Shown one piece after another: positions 37,051-50,500 of a stretch of 64,000 nucleotides of DNA. The notes under the pieces were generated by a model. It did not search any database. It was not told where the DNA came from and saw only the letters and a program-made list of their open reading frames with translations. The position numbers and the translations under genes are program-made. Every line of letters begins with the position of its first letter. The first letter of the stretch is position 1. The stretch is from Trichoplusia ni (taxonomy: Eukaryota > Arthropoda > Insecta > Lepidoptera > Noctuidae), in NCBI RefSeq assembly GCF_003590095.1, contig NC_039502.1, positions 1,922,001 to 1,986,000 on the forward strand, given 5' to 3'.

Positions 37051-38099
37051 AGTTTGGTATTTTTTGAGAAACTTTTTAGAAAAATGTCGTGACGTGTAAA
37101 GTGAATATTTTCATTAAAATGTTAGCTCTTTAGCGGATTATAAGCTAGCGTGGGTTTTTGAAGCGAATCCACGTTCATCGGTTAATGAATCGGTAATGTA
37201 TTTTTATGTTACTCGGGATCGGGGTCGATGGTGATTAATGAAATTTCATGTGTATTAAGCAATTTGGTAACTTATGCGGTATATTTATTTCATAATATTT
37301 CACTTAAATTTAATATGCGTGATAGCCGTGCGTGTTTGAATTATGTATAAGACTCCATTAATTATTTATGACGTTTTTAGTAGTTTTGGGCCATTTCCAT
37401 GTATGAAGATGTTTTTGGAGGTTTTATTTCTTGATGTTGTATGTTTTAGAAAAGCTTTGCCTACTCTTGCTCCGAATTACGAACTAAGTCAATGCACAAA
37501 TGATAGGCATAATGCGAAAAAGTAGTTTAAAAATAATGGTCTGGTAAAAAAATACTCTAAACTGTTTAATATCACAATGAAGCTTTAAAAAATTCAATGA
37601 TTGCGGGTAAAGTAATATTATTATCAGCTCTAGTTAGCACCGATACAATTTCGACATGTATCCTTAGTGTAAAATAACGATACTTGGTAATGATAGGCTA
37701 CAAGTTATCGCCAACAACTGCTGTAATAAGCCCGCGGCAATCTGACACTCCGGCGGGGGACAGGATGCCCACTGTCCAAGGTATTAATGGCAAGTAAGTT
37801 CTAGTCAAGTTAATTTAAACTTTGTATTTTAGAGGTGTTACAAAATATGTAAAAGTATAACGACTCATATTCTAGTTGTTTTTTGGTTAAACGATTTTTT
37901 ATTAAGTCAAATAGGAAGCCTATTACTGAAAATTAGTCTTACTGTGTGAGTTCTCAGATAAATGTATTTTAGAGGTTGGGTGTAAATCGTCACGTGTCGA
38001 AAATCGTGTTCACTTAGCCTTTGCAGTTTTATTTAAATAAGCAAGTAGACTGAAAAGTTGATGACCACAATCGGTAATACATATAATTACTGCACAAAT

Positions 38100-38246
38100 A
38101 GACAAGTGGTTAGTTTGACCAGCCAAACCCAATTTGTGCGACGTGTCGCGGGTTTGATTTCCGCGTAGGACAAGTATTTTTGTAAGTCTCGAATATTTAT
38201 GAAACCTCTCGCCACACTAGGCTTAATTTCCTAACTGCGTGAGTTG
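38100..38246 (+). mobile_element. tRNA-derived SINE, diverged copy
   Basis: The head resembles the 36.9 kb copy (gccaaacccaatttgtgcgacgtg, then cgcgggtttgatttccgcgtaggacaag). The body keeps gaaacctctcgccacactaggcttaatttc and ends at gagttgttttt. Box B is degraded (GGTTTGATTT), so it is probably inactive. Confidence 0.7.
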
Positions 38247-39970
38247 TTTTTTATAAGTTCTGTACAGAATCCCAGATGAATATATGAAAATCAAGTTGTG
38301 TGGTTGTAACTTGCAAACTTGCTTTAGGTGATTTACTCTTGTGTATTCTATCTGGTCGTGTTGATCAACCTTTATGGCTATACATACTCCATGCTAAGTC
38401 AACCTACATAAAGTTTTCTGTAATGTTTCACACGTCTAAATCAGATTTCTAAGGCCTACTTCGGCGAGTTTGTTCTGCTTGCAGTTCAAAGCATGCGGTT
38501 TGACCTCTCACAATGGTTTCAACAAACGAGCAGTATTGTTACATTGAATGCGAACTGTAATAAATACGTAACCAGCGTTTAATCTACTCAGATTGTACGA
38601 GATACAATGTGATAGATTATCTCAATGGTTGTCCCCTGTGAGTTTGGACTTGGGACAGTTTCTATTTCCAATTTAGAGCGTGTAAGGACTCGATGAAATA
38701 GTTTTAGTGTTATTTAACAATATACAACAATACACATACGAAATATATTATTAATTAAATAAAAATGCCTGATGCTTGAGGAACGATTCTCTGATAAAAA
38801 CGGAAAACAAATTTTATTCAGGTTAACATTAAAAATTCACAGAACATTCACACTGATCGTGGTATATGCTCACACAATTTCATTTCACATATTAATTTTC
38901 TTGTTATATTCTATTCATATTTAAATGTTGTGTTTTACGTAACACCTGAGAAGTTGTTCCAAGTCTGTAGTTTCAGTGGATTGTCAAACCCGGAGTATTT
39001 CACCTAACCCTATCTATCTCGTGGGCCATTCATCATGGATGGGTGTTTGCTACCCCCTGTTTGCCGTGCACTTAACTCGTAACACTTCTCCAACTATGAT
39101 GAATAAGTTTTTGTCGCGAATGTCCCCAATTCCTTGGGTTTCGAAATTAAACGAGATGTTTGTTGTTTGAGACAACACACGAACGAAGACGTTTTGACGG
39201 AGTTTACAGTTTGTCGCGACGTAATTAATTGTGTTGTGTGCATTTTTTCTGTTAGCTTTCATTAAGTGCTGTTAGTTGTTAATACTATATTTCATAGTTC
39301 CTTGTTACACTTAGTTAGCTAGTTCATCAGTGTCAAAAGATGTTTTAGAAACGTGAAAGATTTTATACTAGAGATACTTTTATGTTTCAGATACTTTGGT
39401 TATCTGCTATCCTCAAATTATGCAAAGTTTGATGATAACAAAAGGTAACGAATAGATCACGGACATAGTTCTCGAAGTAATTCAATAAACACAACGTTAG
39501 ATTTTTACGTGAGATTAAAATTAAACACAAATATTAACATACAGTTACGCAGCGAAAAATCACAGGAAAATATACCTTCTTGCTTTGTGTTAGAGGTCTT
39601 AGTTTTTATATGGGAATGTTTTGTTATTTTGGGTGGGAGTAACAAGTATATTTTTAAGGCACAGGCGGGCTATTCAGCCGGCATGCGTGTACGCAATTGT
39701 ATTGTATTGAAACAATAGCAATGTTAAGGTTACGAATTGTTTCTGCTTACTCGACTTAATCGAGAGGAAGTAATGCTTTTGGATGGTGTGATGTAACATG
39801 TCCTTAGAATTATGTTGTAGAGTAGACCTTCATATGAATTGAATAGGTATAATATTAAAGAAACCGTTTTACATTGTATGTCGTTGAAGAACAGTATCAG
39901 TATCAGAGGCATGGAGGAAGTTCACTCCTTGGATTGTGATTAATGTTTTTGCAGATATGACCAAAATATA

Positions 39971-39994
39971 GGCGGGTAAAACCGCGAGCAACAG
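39971..39994 (+). mobile_element. Possible 3' end fragment of a Helitron-like element
   Basis: ggcgggtaaaaccgcgagcaacag resembles the 3' end of Lep1-type copies (cgcgggcaacagCTAG), but the final CTAG is lost. Only about 24 bases are comparable, so this is tentative. Confidence 0.3.
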
Positions 39995-40286
39995 AATAGG
40001 AAATAGCGAGAAAAATTGAAAAAAGTAAAATTGTTTGCTTTGTGTAATTGAAATGCTATTCTTTATTATTTTTCTCCGGTAGCTGGTCTACTTAAAATAG
40101 TGATACGGTTGTAAAAAAATCATTTATAAAAAAGTACTTCTTGTAATTACACAAACTTGCAGGTAGCGGTTAACTATAACAACACCAAGTAATATCCATA
40201 AAACAAGCTTCTTAAGCTGAGAAAAACGTTTAAAAGATATAAAAAAAAAAGTTTAAAATGTGTTCTGTGTTTCTACCACCATCAAG

Positions 40287-40396
40287 CCTACCACTAAATT
40301 CTCTAAGACTGTTGAAATTGTGAAAGAGACATCACTATGCCATATAGAGCGCTGTCCCGCTTCCTCATCTATGTTTCCTTATGGGGCAGTGGTAGG
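40287..40396. mobile_element. MITE-like element with CCTACCACT terminal inverted repeats, copy A
   Basis: Left end cctaccacta and right end cagtggtagg are inverted (9 of 10 match). The centre, gaaagagacatcactatgccatatagagcgctgtcccgcttcc, is itself a loose palindrome (gagac...gtccc). About 110 bp with no ORF. Related sequences at 56.75, 59.08 and 53.1 kb suggest a family. Confidence 0.5.
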
Positions 40397-41285
40397 TCCT
40401 CAGATCTCGTTTAAAATGGTGAAATAAATACAGGGTTCGTCAGCTGTTCGTCTCGGCCTACTGTGCAGGCTTAGAGCAATGGACCATTGTGTACTACAGG
40501 TTTGCATTGGTCTAGGAACCTGTTACAATATACATCAGATGTAGGTACACAACCAGATATCCTACTGGGAGTAAGGATGTAGTTTTAGAAGACGAGATGA
40601 TTTACAATAATAAATCCGGGCAAATGCTTTTAGAATTTGCAATCTTTGAGAGATTCGTATAATTAGGACAAAAAAAGTTAGTCTCTCATTCAATGTATCT
40701 TCAGTATAGGATCTTCAGTTATAGTAGTATAGGGTGCTTAAACTACGCAATGATTATCTATCAACGCTCAATAGGCGTGAACAACTGCTTGTCAACAATT
40801 TTGGAATTCTGATTACTTTACTAGGTACAGTTAATATTCCTCTCTAAAGTTTCACCAATATGATTAACCAGATTTCAAGGCTCGAGTTTTACCAACTTAT
40901 CATTTAAAGATAAAAAAGTACAACAATCGTAAAGACGCTGTGCCAATCACGTAATTTTACAACAAACGTACTAGTGAAGACAAACCAATTTGTACAACAA
41001 CAGCGTGAGGCTCAACAGAGGCATTCAAACATTGTTGGTACTTATAAAATTGAAAAATGTGTAGCAGTGGAGGCGAAACGGCAAGAAATAATAATATCCT
41101 TGTGTAACCTAACCAATCGTGACTCCAAGCTTTCGCCGGCTAGTGACGTGCCGTGCGTACTGATCGATACGCGCTCGAATATTACAACTGTCGGGTACTG
41201 CCGGTGGGAAAGCATTTGTATTTGGGCTTGAAATTGTAGAAAAACTACTCTTTCAATTATTGCAAGTGATAAGTGTGTTAGTAAG

Positions 41286-41430
41286 AACAGCCGAGTGGTA
41301 TAGATCACTACGCCAAATTCGCGGTTTTGATCCCTTTGTATGAAAAGCATTTATGTGATCTAAAAACGCGTGTCTTTGTTAACATGATGATTTGATTGTT
41401 TGTGAAACCCCTCCCAAAACAAGGATTGAA
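41286..41430 (+). mobile_element. tRNA-derived SINE, diverged copy
   Basis: The head agccgagtggtatagatcactacgcc matches the SINE box A region. Box B reads GGTTTTGATCC. The body has gaaacccctcccaaaacaaggattgaa, as in the 4.2 kb copy. A short deletion shortens the region between the boxes. Confidence 0.7.
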
Positions 41431-42077
41431 TGCCTTCACTTCAATACATATGTAAAGTTAACGAATGTCACTTGGTAATATATATTATTTGATGTTGAAT
41501 TTGTGGTATATTAAAGAAAAGGTCTGTGACACATTGACAATACAACCCACAGATAATTATAGTACAAAAATGATAATTACTGCAAGTGAATTAAACTAGC
41601 TTTTCAATAGTTGTAAAATCGTATTTTAATGAAACCCCTTTTTAATAAAATTCAATATCAATTTCATACTTCATGACACAACCTAATATTTTTATATAGA
41701 AAGCTAAAAAAGCTAGGTATATAGGTATATTACCTAACTAAGGTCGAACGTGTGATATTAGTATATTTTTATAAAAAGGTTTGTCAATAAACTGGGCCCG
41801 ACGTGTGTAGGTGGTAGACACACGTACTCGTGCTCAGAGAGGTACCTTCCGAACCCTCCGTAAGTATATTAAAGTCATATCATGATTATCATTGCTTCGT
41901 GTATTTTCCGTAAATAAACACGGTCAGATGCGAGATAGACGAGCAATATTAGGAGTCTGTATAAATAGGACACAGGAAAATTAATTCGTAAAGAAAATTT
42001 GGTCACTGAACAAATTTATAACCGAAAACAATCCTAAAACTTCTAAATTGATGTGAAAATTTCAATATAAGTATCAA

Positions 42078-42172
42078 GGGTCATGAGATACAGCCTCGTG
42101 ACAGACGGACAGCGATGCTTCAGCAATAGAGTTCCATGTTTACTTACCCTTTGAGTGCGTAACCTTAGAAAA
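42078..42172 (+). repeat. Same interspersed repeat, 3' half
   Basis: gtcatgagatacagcctcgtgacagacggacagcgatgcttcagcaatagagttcc...accctttgagtgcgtaacc follows the family pattern. Homology may extend left to about 42000. Confidence 0.6.
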
Positions 42173-42179
42173 ATCCAAA

Positions 42180-45100
42180 AATACCCAACAAATGAGGTAA
42201 TTTGTTAATAGAATAAGTAGAAGTAACCCTTTGTGGTTCTTTGTAAATCCTTTCTTATTTATTCATGTATACAATATAAGTGGGCTTACACCAAAATTGT
42301 AGTTTTTGGGTCGAGTTGATACGGTCGGACGGTAACGAGTAGTTTTTCTATTTACCATTTTTTCTTTGGGCACTTTTAGACATACCTACCACTTTTTTTA
42401 CAGAAATATACTTGCTTCAAATATATTAAAATTGTTTTTGATGGATTCTTGGACCTAGGCCGCGTAATGTAGAGATAGTTGTTTTATGCGGTAAATACTT
42501 TGAATTTTATTTATTCATATACGAAATTACGCAGTTTGCCCTTTCCACTGGCTATTAACTGCTTTATTATGCGGCTATTCTTGTAGAACCGTTATAATGG
42601 CCAATTAAACCTGATTTAAGATTACTTTTATCGACAAATCGACAAGTCCATCACGTCAGACATCACTAAACGCTCGGAGCGATCAAATCGTATCCATACA
42701 TTAAGAGCATTCATAGCTCGTAGAGGCCCTGTCGCTTAATGCAATTCATTGTACAAGGATCCTTGCAGTAACCGAAACTGCGAGACCTACCTCCTCCCCC
42801 GCAAACCCCTCGTAACAATACAACAGAAACGAGAAAAGGTTCAACATGAGAGCTCAAATTATATTGGTCTTTGGATCGCTTGCATACATTTTGGCAAGTA
42901 TAACTTGAACTCGTTAGCCCCCTTTGTTGTTGGTAAAATCAGGTTTTAAGGGGAAAAGGAGGGGAAAGGTAGGGCTCAAGGCATTTTGGTCGCCGTCAGT
43001 CAGATGAAGCCTGCACAGTGCTTCGATTTACAAACTTAAAAGGATTGGCGTCGAGATTTTAAAATTTTAGGATTAAAGTTGTTTATAAAATGTTTATGGA
43101 TTGCTAGTAAAATGAAGACATCAGATTTTTTCCTCGTTTTAAAGCGACGTACGCGGAGAGCGTTTTAAGTTATCGCTGCGTCTGTCTTGAGAGTATTTTC
43201 CTGTCATATTATTGCTTAGTTTCTTCATCAAGTTTATAGCTCAGTAAATTTAAGTATGCGCTATTTCTTAGTTTATTTTAAAAGGTAACAAAAGTTGACA
43301 GACGTATTGTTTTGTGCTGAATTATGTTATTCTGTATTCGTTCAAATATTGACTAGGGTTTTGGTAGATTTATAAGTACATTTGTAAATTGTACTTACTT
43401 CTATGTATTTTATTAGATATATAATTTCGTAATGTCTCAATTTTAGAAATATTACTAACGTTATCACTTACGATAGGAAATTTGTTATTACCGTAACAAA
43501 TCAAAAACTGATACGAAGTAATTTATGCTAAGTAATATAATATTTTTTTTGGAATATAAGCTCTATGGCTATTAAATTAAGCACCAATACAACAGTCACG
43601 TAGACCTCAAAGTTTACATCAAATTTAAATCAGTCTCACATCAAAGTTTAGTAGGTTGATAACAAAACTTATTTGTTTACATGAAAAAGTAACAAAAAGG
43701 AAATCATAAAAACCATGTCATAGTTATTTCCCGATCAAGGTACACTAAATTAGACAATAAACATAAAAATAACACAACGCCACAGGTAATGGGCCGTAAA
43801 TAAAATAAAAATAACTACACAGCACACATTGGAAATCAATAAAAAAACGACTCAATAGGTCAATAAAAAAAAACTTATTTTGTCATATAAATCTTTTTGA
43901 CGGACTCAAATAGTACGAGCGAATGTTTTTAACCCCTGGATGACTGTGCTAAACATTTTTAGACCTTATTTTCTTATGGTTAGAATTCGAAATCGATTTG
44001 CATAGAGTTTTTGTAACTTTGTAGTAAATAGTTTTATGAAAACAGGCTGTTTTATGACCGCCAGCCGAATGTCTAGGTGGTAACTTAGTTGTCGATACTC
44101 CCAAGGAAAATTCAACTCTAACATAAGGAGGTACGGTACTAAATTGTATTGCAAATGTTTTATTAAGGGGTCGTTTGGTAGTCTCCATTGTCAATCAATA
44201 GATCTATCGCAAGAATGTAAGGATTCATTCAGTCACTTTGATGTTTCACGTAATAGGACAAAACTTTTAGTATGAATGCGTAAACTAACATGAATAGTTC
44301 GATAGCATTACGTATGGGACGATAAGGGACGGGATAATATATTACTTTACCATACATTTCTATGACATTTGATGTTTGAGGTATTCGCAATAAGCGGGAA
44401 TCAAACAATTGCCTATTTGCATTTGTTTTTTGAAGTAGGAAGTAAAATGACGGACTGAATATGAGAATTTTGTGATTTTCTATGACCCCTTACAATTATA
44501 CAGGTACTAGCAAAAACTGAAAAAATATATTAACTAAGACTGGAATTTGACTATAAGAATATGCCTCTGAGCTCTTTACTATAGATTTGCTGTTTCACTT
44601 TACTAATATCTAGTCTTTAAAAATACGTATTACTATCAAAATCATAGTTTTTAATGGCTCTCATATTAAACCCTCACCGAAAATAATGAGAAAGAATGAA
44701 TGAAAGCATTTATTCGCAGTTATGACGCATATATAATAGTGCCTATTTAAGGTTTCTATAATAACTACAAAATATTCGTTCTGTAATGATAAACAGTATT
44801 CATATGCTCTATCGCTGTGGTTTTATTCAATGCCACGTGCTGGACTTGTTAAAGTATTCATAGTGCATCAACAGACCCCTCTTACAAAATATCCGCCTGT
44901 ATATTGTCCAGTTATTTGCAGTAAATATCAGTTATAAAGCGATATACTTTATGCAGTCTTTAAAAAAGTCGCATAAACGTCTTCCGGCTTCCAAAAAAGC
45001 CATTTTGAGTGGTGCCAGGAAATGTTCTGTGCATAAAAGTCAGTGGGGGGCGCATATTTGAGTAATAGTCAGTGTAGCGGCGAGGGGTGGGGGGGGGGCA

Positions 45101-45260
45101 TCGGCAAAAAACTCACATAATAAGAGCATACCTCACCATAGATAAGTGCGGTCAACATTGGGTAAAATGTACCGATAGCAAATACATTATTTGGTTTCAT
45201 TTTAGTTTTTGGCTGCGGTTGTCTTGTTACGTGGTATATTAGTTATACAATTAGTTTTGA
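42180..45260. other. Noncoding DNA, no gene seen
   Basis: AT-rich with only short open frames. A G-rich spot (gaggggtggggggggggcatcgg) sits at about 45079-45102. Confidence 0.55.
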
Positions 45261-45265
45261 CAATA

Positions 45266-45452
45266 AGAAATGAAATGAAATGAAATGAAATGAAATCATT
45301 TATTCTGTAAGTAGGATATATCATCACTTTTACATGTCTTCTTATTTTTTTTGAGAACGCTGGAGTCGACATTTCCTATCTGACTACCCTGAGAAGAAAT
45401 GTCGAAACAAACTCAAGGGGTCACAGTCTCTTTTAAAGTCCAGACAATTTCA
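45266..45452 (-). mobile_element. LINE-like 3' end with AAATG microsatellite tail
   Basis: A (GAAAT)n tract at 45266-45297 borders a unit containing gtaggatatatcatcac, tcgacatttcctatctgactaccctgagaagaaatg and caaactcaaggg. The same unit recurs at 56.35 kb. On the minus strand the microsatellite is 3'-terminal, as in LINE or SINE tails. Confidence 0.55.
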
Positions 45453-45683
45453 ATTCGATATGTATAAACCAATGCACGGTATTTTTTTGGACTGGCCTTT
45501 TGAAGAAAGTACCAGATCGATCTGAGCAAGGGAAAAAAACAAATAATCTCACTCAAATCGCCAGTTTGAGAAACTACAATTAACATATACCTGCATAAAG
45601 TTTATACTTACAATAAAATAAAATAAAAGCAAAAAAGATTGAAAAATAAAAAAATAAAATAAAATTAATAATTCGGTAAACAT

Positions 45684-45743
45684 TATATGCAAAAGCACAA
45701 AATATGTCAAAAATTGTATAAATGTATATGCAAAAGCACAAAA
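45684..45743 (+). repeat. 19-bp perfect direct repeat
   Basis: tatatgcaaaagcacaaaa occurs at 45684-45702 and 45725-45743, in an A-rich stretch rich in aaaataaaa. A local duplication. Confidence 0.8.
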
Positions 45744-46386
45744 CATTAGATTAGTTAGATAACGCTACCAATGTTAGTGTAGTTATGAGAATCGAAAATA
45801 TTTCAATAACATCTTCTGACCATGACGATGACCAAGTCTTTAGTAATTTAGACTATAATATTAGTGGTTATAAAGATTTTTAGAAAGATAGGATAATATT
45901 ATTAGAAATTTCATGTCATGCCAGGACATCAGATAAACTTTTACGAATTGCGATGAAAACGCAGGAAGTCGTTTTTTTTATATTTCTGAAACTTTTTAAT
46001 TATTTTTTTGTGCAGTCAGTACATTTAGGTCCCCGCTGACCAAGCGAAGGGCGCGATCTAAAATAAGATATGTACAGACCTGCGGACCGCATAAATACAC
46101 CCAATATCAACCTTTGGCGTTATGTATATGTCCCTCAATGGAGGTCCGACTGAGGACTGAGGGATCAGCAGAACTGTCGACGTGTAAGGACACTTTTATT
46201 TCTCTATTTAGAAATGTATTTATTCTGAACTTCCGTTTGATGAAGCATTTTTAGCAACGAAATAATAAGTAAGTGAAAATAGTTTTCATAGAGTTTGGTC
46301 TAGTATATCAATTAGTTAGCGGAAACAAAAACAGTTTTGTTGTTGAAAAATGTTATCTCTACTTGTTCACGTATACGTAAAGGTTT

Positions 46387-46797
46387 GTGGTTTTGCTTTA
46401 CTTAGGTACTTTGAAGTCCTTCACTACTAGCCATGCCCCACCCAGCCTGAAGTACCGCCACAACCTTGATCAACGGCTGACCGGTACCAAGCGCACGTTA
46501 TCCAACATAATTCCACCAACTATTACAACACCATATAAATTTTCATTAAAAAGGCCTCATTCTTTACGAAAGAAATATGATAATCTATTGAACCGCGGGT
46601 CGAGTCGTGATCTCGATATAATCGCGATACATCTCGATAGATCGTATCGATTTAAAGAATCGATTCGAAATCGTTCGACCTTGATATTGATGAGTCGTAA
46701 AGATCCCGATATTAGATTAATGGGTAACAATACTGTTTTGGACGCATTAAAATTCTTTTGTGGTTTCAAATTATGGTTTAGGACAATAATGCTTTGA
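46387..46797 (+). other. 136-codon open frame, probably not a gene
   Basis: It opens on GTG and crosses the TCGAT-rich cluster, which contributes its arginine/aspartate-rich middle. No internal ATG until late (MSRKDPD). No family recognised. The motif cluster explains the lack of stops better than coding does. Confidence 0.12.
46605..46680. promoter_or_regulatory. Cluster of TCGAT/ATCGAT motifs
   Basis: At least six CGAT-containing words, including tctcgata, tctcgatag, gtATCGATtt and aATCGATtcg, in about 75 bases. They resemble the DREF target TATCGATA but never match it in full. The dense repetition may be simple-sequence drift. Confidence 0.25.
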
Positions 46798-47559
46798 TGG
46801 AGTTTAAAATTTAGGAGTATTTAAATGGTATGGTTTAGTGACCGCTGTGATGGAATACAACCGAACCGTGAACGGGCTAGGTGAGCCTATCGAGCCGCAA
46901 ATGGTATATCTGTACTACCTTACTATGCTATTGTAAGTTTAAGGTTTTAAACTTAAACACAGACTAGATAACGATAAAGTTAATAAGCAAACTGTCTTCA
47001 CTAACGATAGATCCACAGATGCCGAATAAACATTTAAGACATTTAATTTTGAAATCAATTTACAACCGCAAGGAATTCCCAAAATCTAAACGCAAACTTT
47101 TCGGAGTTCAATTAGCGAACATTATCGCTAACGAGGAAACGTTTAAACTAATCAAAGTAAAAAGTTTCTCGTCGAGAGGTACGGACTACGGTACAATTAG
47201 CGGGTGTGTAATTATCTAAAAAGAGGGGCATAAGATGACCATTACAATGGCGGGTCGTGAGGCGCGCGCGGGCACAGACACGACGCGCGACACGCCGCGA
47301 GAGACCACCTCTACAGGCACGGACTGGGAGTACACTAATATGTAGGAAATGGTTAATGTTATTCCTAATTGTACTAATTCGTACTTGTTCTGAAACAATC
47401 AATCTTAGTTTGTCACTGTCGAACCTGCGGAGTTATAATGTTGTATTGAAGTTTTACACAGCGAGATTATTTATCATTTTCCTACCAACACCACACCATC
47501 TAATGCTGAAAGTTTCACAGGCTTTTAACAGCAGGATAAGCAATATTTGTTAGTTCACG

Positions 47560-50500
47560 ACAATATGTCCAAACGATTATTGCCATACAGGCTCAAAACA
47601 CGCGGATTAAAAGTCTGCAGGGACCAGTCTTGCCTCGTTTACAGAGGCCCTTACTTATAATAGAAACAGATTCAATTTCCCCATACAAGCTTCAACACCC
47701 CTTTCTGTTTAAGGGTGAAGAAATCTCTAACTATTATTTGTTCTAAGAACTTCTTAAGTTTACGAGTTCCACAAGGATATTAAGTTTGAAGTAAATATCC
47801 AGGGAAAGTGATTTCCTTATAAAGTTTTCTACCCTTTTCATTTGTTTACTACTTTATTAAGGTCTCTTTAAAGTGAAAATACTTCGCCACTCATTTACTG
47901 TAAACAGTTATGGTACAAACGAGAAATGCAAAATTTTTGCCCAATTCATAAAAAAAATACTCCACAAGGTACAATCGCAAACAAAAAACTTAACACACAA
48001 AAATGACAACAAAAACTTGGCATAAGTCCGGTCCACAAGCCATTTAGAGAGATAGCATCGACTAGAGAATTATTAAGTCATTATAAGTACGCAAAGGTCA
48101 CAACTTGGTATTATCTAAGACTCGGATCATAAATGAAGCATTGTACCTGATTGTACCTACTCTTGTTATTTTGTTCGCATGTAGGTTGGTAGGTTTAGGT
48201 AACATATAATGGAAAATTTATTGATTTCTGAGATTTGTTTAATGTTTAGACGATTTCAATTCAAGGAGACATTAAGCATTAATTTAATTTAGTTTATTGC
48301 TTCATTGCAAATGGCATAGTGATACTTAATATTAACAATGATGATGAATGATAATGTTTGTTCCTTCAATGTTCCAATATATAAATTTTAAATATTAATA
48401 AATAAGAGTTATTATCAGTTCCTTATTCGTTCGATCACATCCTAATCATAAAGGCTTTTATTAAGCTAGTGAGTGTATATTTGTTACTTTTTCATGTTGA
48501 AACTCCTAAAACAATTTCGATAATTTATTTGACTTTTTTACTGATAGTTTTCATAATACTTAATATATTAACATACTCATATAAACGGGTGATACAATGC
48601 TTATAAATAGAGTACTAATAGTAATTACAAAGATTATAATTTTAATTAATAACAGTGTTAGTGCTCATTTAATTATTATTCAATGTATCAGCTGTGATGT
48701 GATCCTTTGGCGTGATTTATGTATGTGATTAAAATTTTGCAAAGGTTGGATTATATTAACCTTTATGCCAAGTTGTTTTACAAAAAATAATACTAATTTT
48801 AATAATATCATTAAAGATAAGTATAATGTAGAATGCATGCATAATGCTTGGGGTTTAATTATGCATGTATAAAGTGGTTACCTGTGAATTGTCTTTTAAT
48901 GCCGTTCCCGAATAGTAAAATGAAACAACTGCCCGTCTGTTGGTACAGTGTATTTCAAGAAATTTGATAGCAGACATTGAAATCGTCACAGACGTATTAT
49001 AGAAAAAAAAAACTTGTCGAGGATAGGCCGGTACGGTAATAAGCATATTAGATTAAATATATAGTTTGAAAATTTGTTTTTCTTCAGCCCATGTCAATGA
49101 AATCTGTAGTATTGCGAGGCGAAATTTTATTTGACATTTTTTTTTACAAATTAATTATTGAAACAACTTAATAACTGCAGGGACAACTTCGTATCTAACA
49201 GGAACCTCTATCAACACATGAACATATAGTTTTTTTTTTTATAGTATTCAGAGTTTTACATATGTACATACAATTAAGCAACATAAAATAACTATACCAG
49301 AAACAAATATTTACAAATAATGAAGCGGACGCAATACAGAACAAGCTGTTTTAAAAAAGGAGCATTTTAAAGAATTAATTGAAACCTATAAATAGTCGCA
49401 GTATAATTAATAATTGTTAAAACCTGGTTAGTGGTTATGTATTAATAATTTTTAGCGTAAACTTTTATATTAACATAATAATAAAACCTGTAGCGCAATC
49501 AAAGATGGCATCAGCAGATATGACCGAGTATAGGTTATAAACGTCAGGACAGACATAATATATTCTTATTAGTTAGCGATTGAATGGCTCAACATTTTTC
49601 TGCTGAAGTAATTAATTATAGGATGTGTTCTTTTACTAGAAATATGAGTATAGTTAAGGGATAGACGTGTGGTAGACAGTTGCTCATAATTTCATAAAAT
49701 AACAAGCTAAGTTATTAATTATTAAATACTACATGTAGAATAACTACATAATGAAATACACTTGAAAGATTTAATTCGTTTTTTATTTGCCATGTTTCGT
49801 TGTGTTGATAAAAGTGTTTACATTCAATAACAAAATAAAAATCTTGTACAGTATTAAAATACACAATGCGTTTTTGACATTACATAAAAATTCAAAAGAA
49901 TAATCGCCAAAGGACATCCCCAAAAATTACCGTAAAAAAAGTCGTAATGATTGACGGGAAAATCGTGCCGAATTCAGTTCACAATGCCGCAATTTAAGAA
50001 ACTCCATAAATATAAACCTTTACAAATTTTTGTGGAATTTTAAACGGGATTGTACACCGTGGGCCGTTAGATTTTTTTTTCTGGACAAAAAATAACAGTA
50101 AAATTTGCATGAATTACGTAATTTATATCTTTTCCGCGTTCATTGTCATTCCGATGTTGTAAGTATTTAACAATCGCGGCGTTTTGGTGTTAAGAATTTT
50201 TTTCTCTTAAACTTTTTATGTAAAGGCTTATTCACTTCAGAAAATTTTAGGAGATTTGTAAGAATGTATCGTATCGTGTTAGATCTAACGTACTCAGAAA
50301 ATTGTAATAGTTCATTAACATTCATTAAAATCTTAAAATGTTCGCTGCTCAAATTAAGTTTATATCAAAATAATTAATATCTTCTGAAATATAAACTACA
50401 AGACATGTTATAAAATCATGTAAGATGAATGAATATTTATAAACTTATTAATTTTCTCTTTGTAAAAATTAATTTAATTTTGCTTGTCGTTTGAACATTA

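Noticed and set aside
37740..37796. Short exon with ATGCCCACTGTCC before GTAAGT at 37.79 kb
   Set aside because: The donor context is poor (gcaa|gtaagt), no acceptor is clear, and the frame is only about ten codons.
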